Below are positions 5,928-5,935 of a stretch of DNA of 5,935 nucleotides, one piece after another. Under the pieces are notes generated by a model. It made no database searches, was not told the DNA's origin, and saw only the letters and a program-made list of their open reading frames with translations. Position 1 is the first letter of the stretch. Every line of letters starts with the position of its first letter. Source of the stretch: Sulfurospirillum sp. (GTDB lineage: Bacteria; Campylobacterota; Campylobacteria; Campylobacterales; QNZT01); contig QNZT01000113.1 in the NCBI GenBank assembly GCA_003978455.1, positions 1 to 5,935 on the forward strand. The letters run 5' to 3'. The translations under genes were made by a program, and so were the position numbers.

Positions 5928-5935
5928 GAAAATTT

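Noticed and set aside
1..5935. CRISPR arrays, tRNA or rRNA genes, insertion sequences
   Set aside because: No regularly spaced repeats, cloverleaf-like sequences, transposase frames or terminal inverted repeats were seen when reading either strand.

Overview
The window looks like a chromosomal or contig piece from a chemolithotrophic Campylobacterota (formerly Epsilonproteobacteria), perhaps a Sulfurovum- or Sulfurimonas-type organism. The clues are a histidine kinase with an AHQWRQP-type phosphoacceptor box, a prepilin with an A/FTMLELIFV processing site, AT-rich promoters with TGnTATAAT extended -10 elements, and a mix of a TonB-dependent receptor with a multiheme c-type cytochrome. This assignment rests on family resemblance, not on a marker gene.

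Layout. Bases 1-1536 (+) hold the C-terminal 511 residues of a TonB-dependent outer-membrane receptor. Its conserved blocks match the OprC/NosA copper-receptor family, and it keeps an H-x-M pair where OprC has half of its copper site. A strong hairpin at 1557-1583 separates it from everything else, which lies on the minus strand. Read in the direction of transcription (right to left), the minus-strand genes are: a prepilin N-terminus (starting at 5899) running out of frame into a nine-haem cytochrome (to 4389); a TTG-started OmpR/PhoB-type response regulator (4315-3653); a double-Cache histidine kinase (3650-1917), only 2 nt behind the regulator; and a 73-residue putative helix-turn-helix protein (1810-1589).

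How the parts may work together. The regulator and kinase form one two-component operon, with a good extended -10 promoter overlapped by a perfect palindrome. The kinase has a large periplasmic Cache sensor, so it reads an external small molecule. The promoter of the small helix-turn-helix gene carries tandem GTGTCA-type repeats exactly 11 bp apart, ending 10 bp from a TATACT box. That is the geometry used by PhoB/OmpR-type activators, which makes this gene a candidate target of the neighbouring regulator. Copper uptake and c-type cytochrome function would fit respiratory metabolism, but nothing in the sequence directly links the two-component system to either.

The strangest part is the right end. 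The start of a type IV pilin-like gene is joined, in a different reading frame, to the interior of a multiheme cytochrome that lacks any signal peptide. This could be a real deletion/fusion, an assembly or homopolymer error, or (least likely) a frameshifted pilin-cytochrome protein. The cytochrome's conserved family region seems to extend upstream of its first possible start codon, which favours an N-terminally truncated gene.
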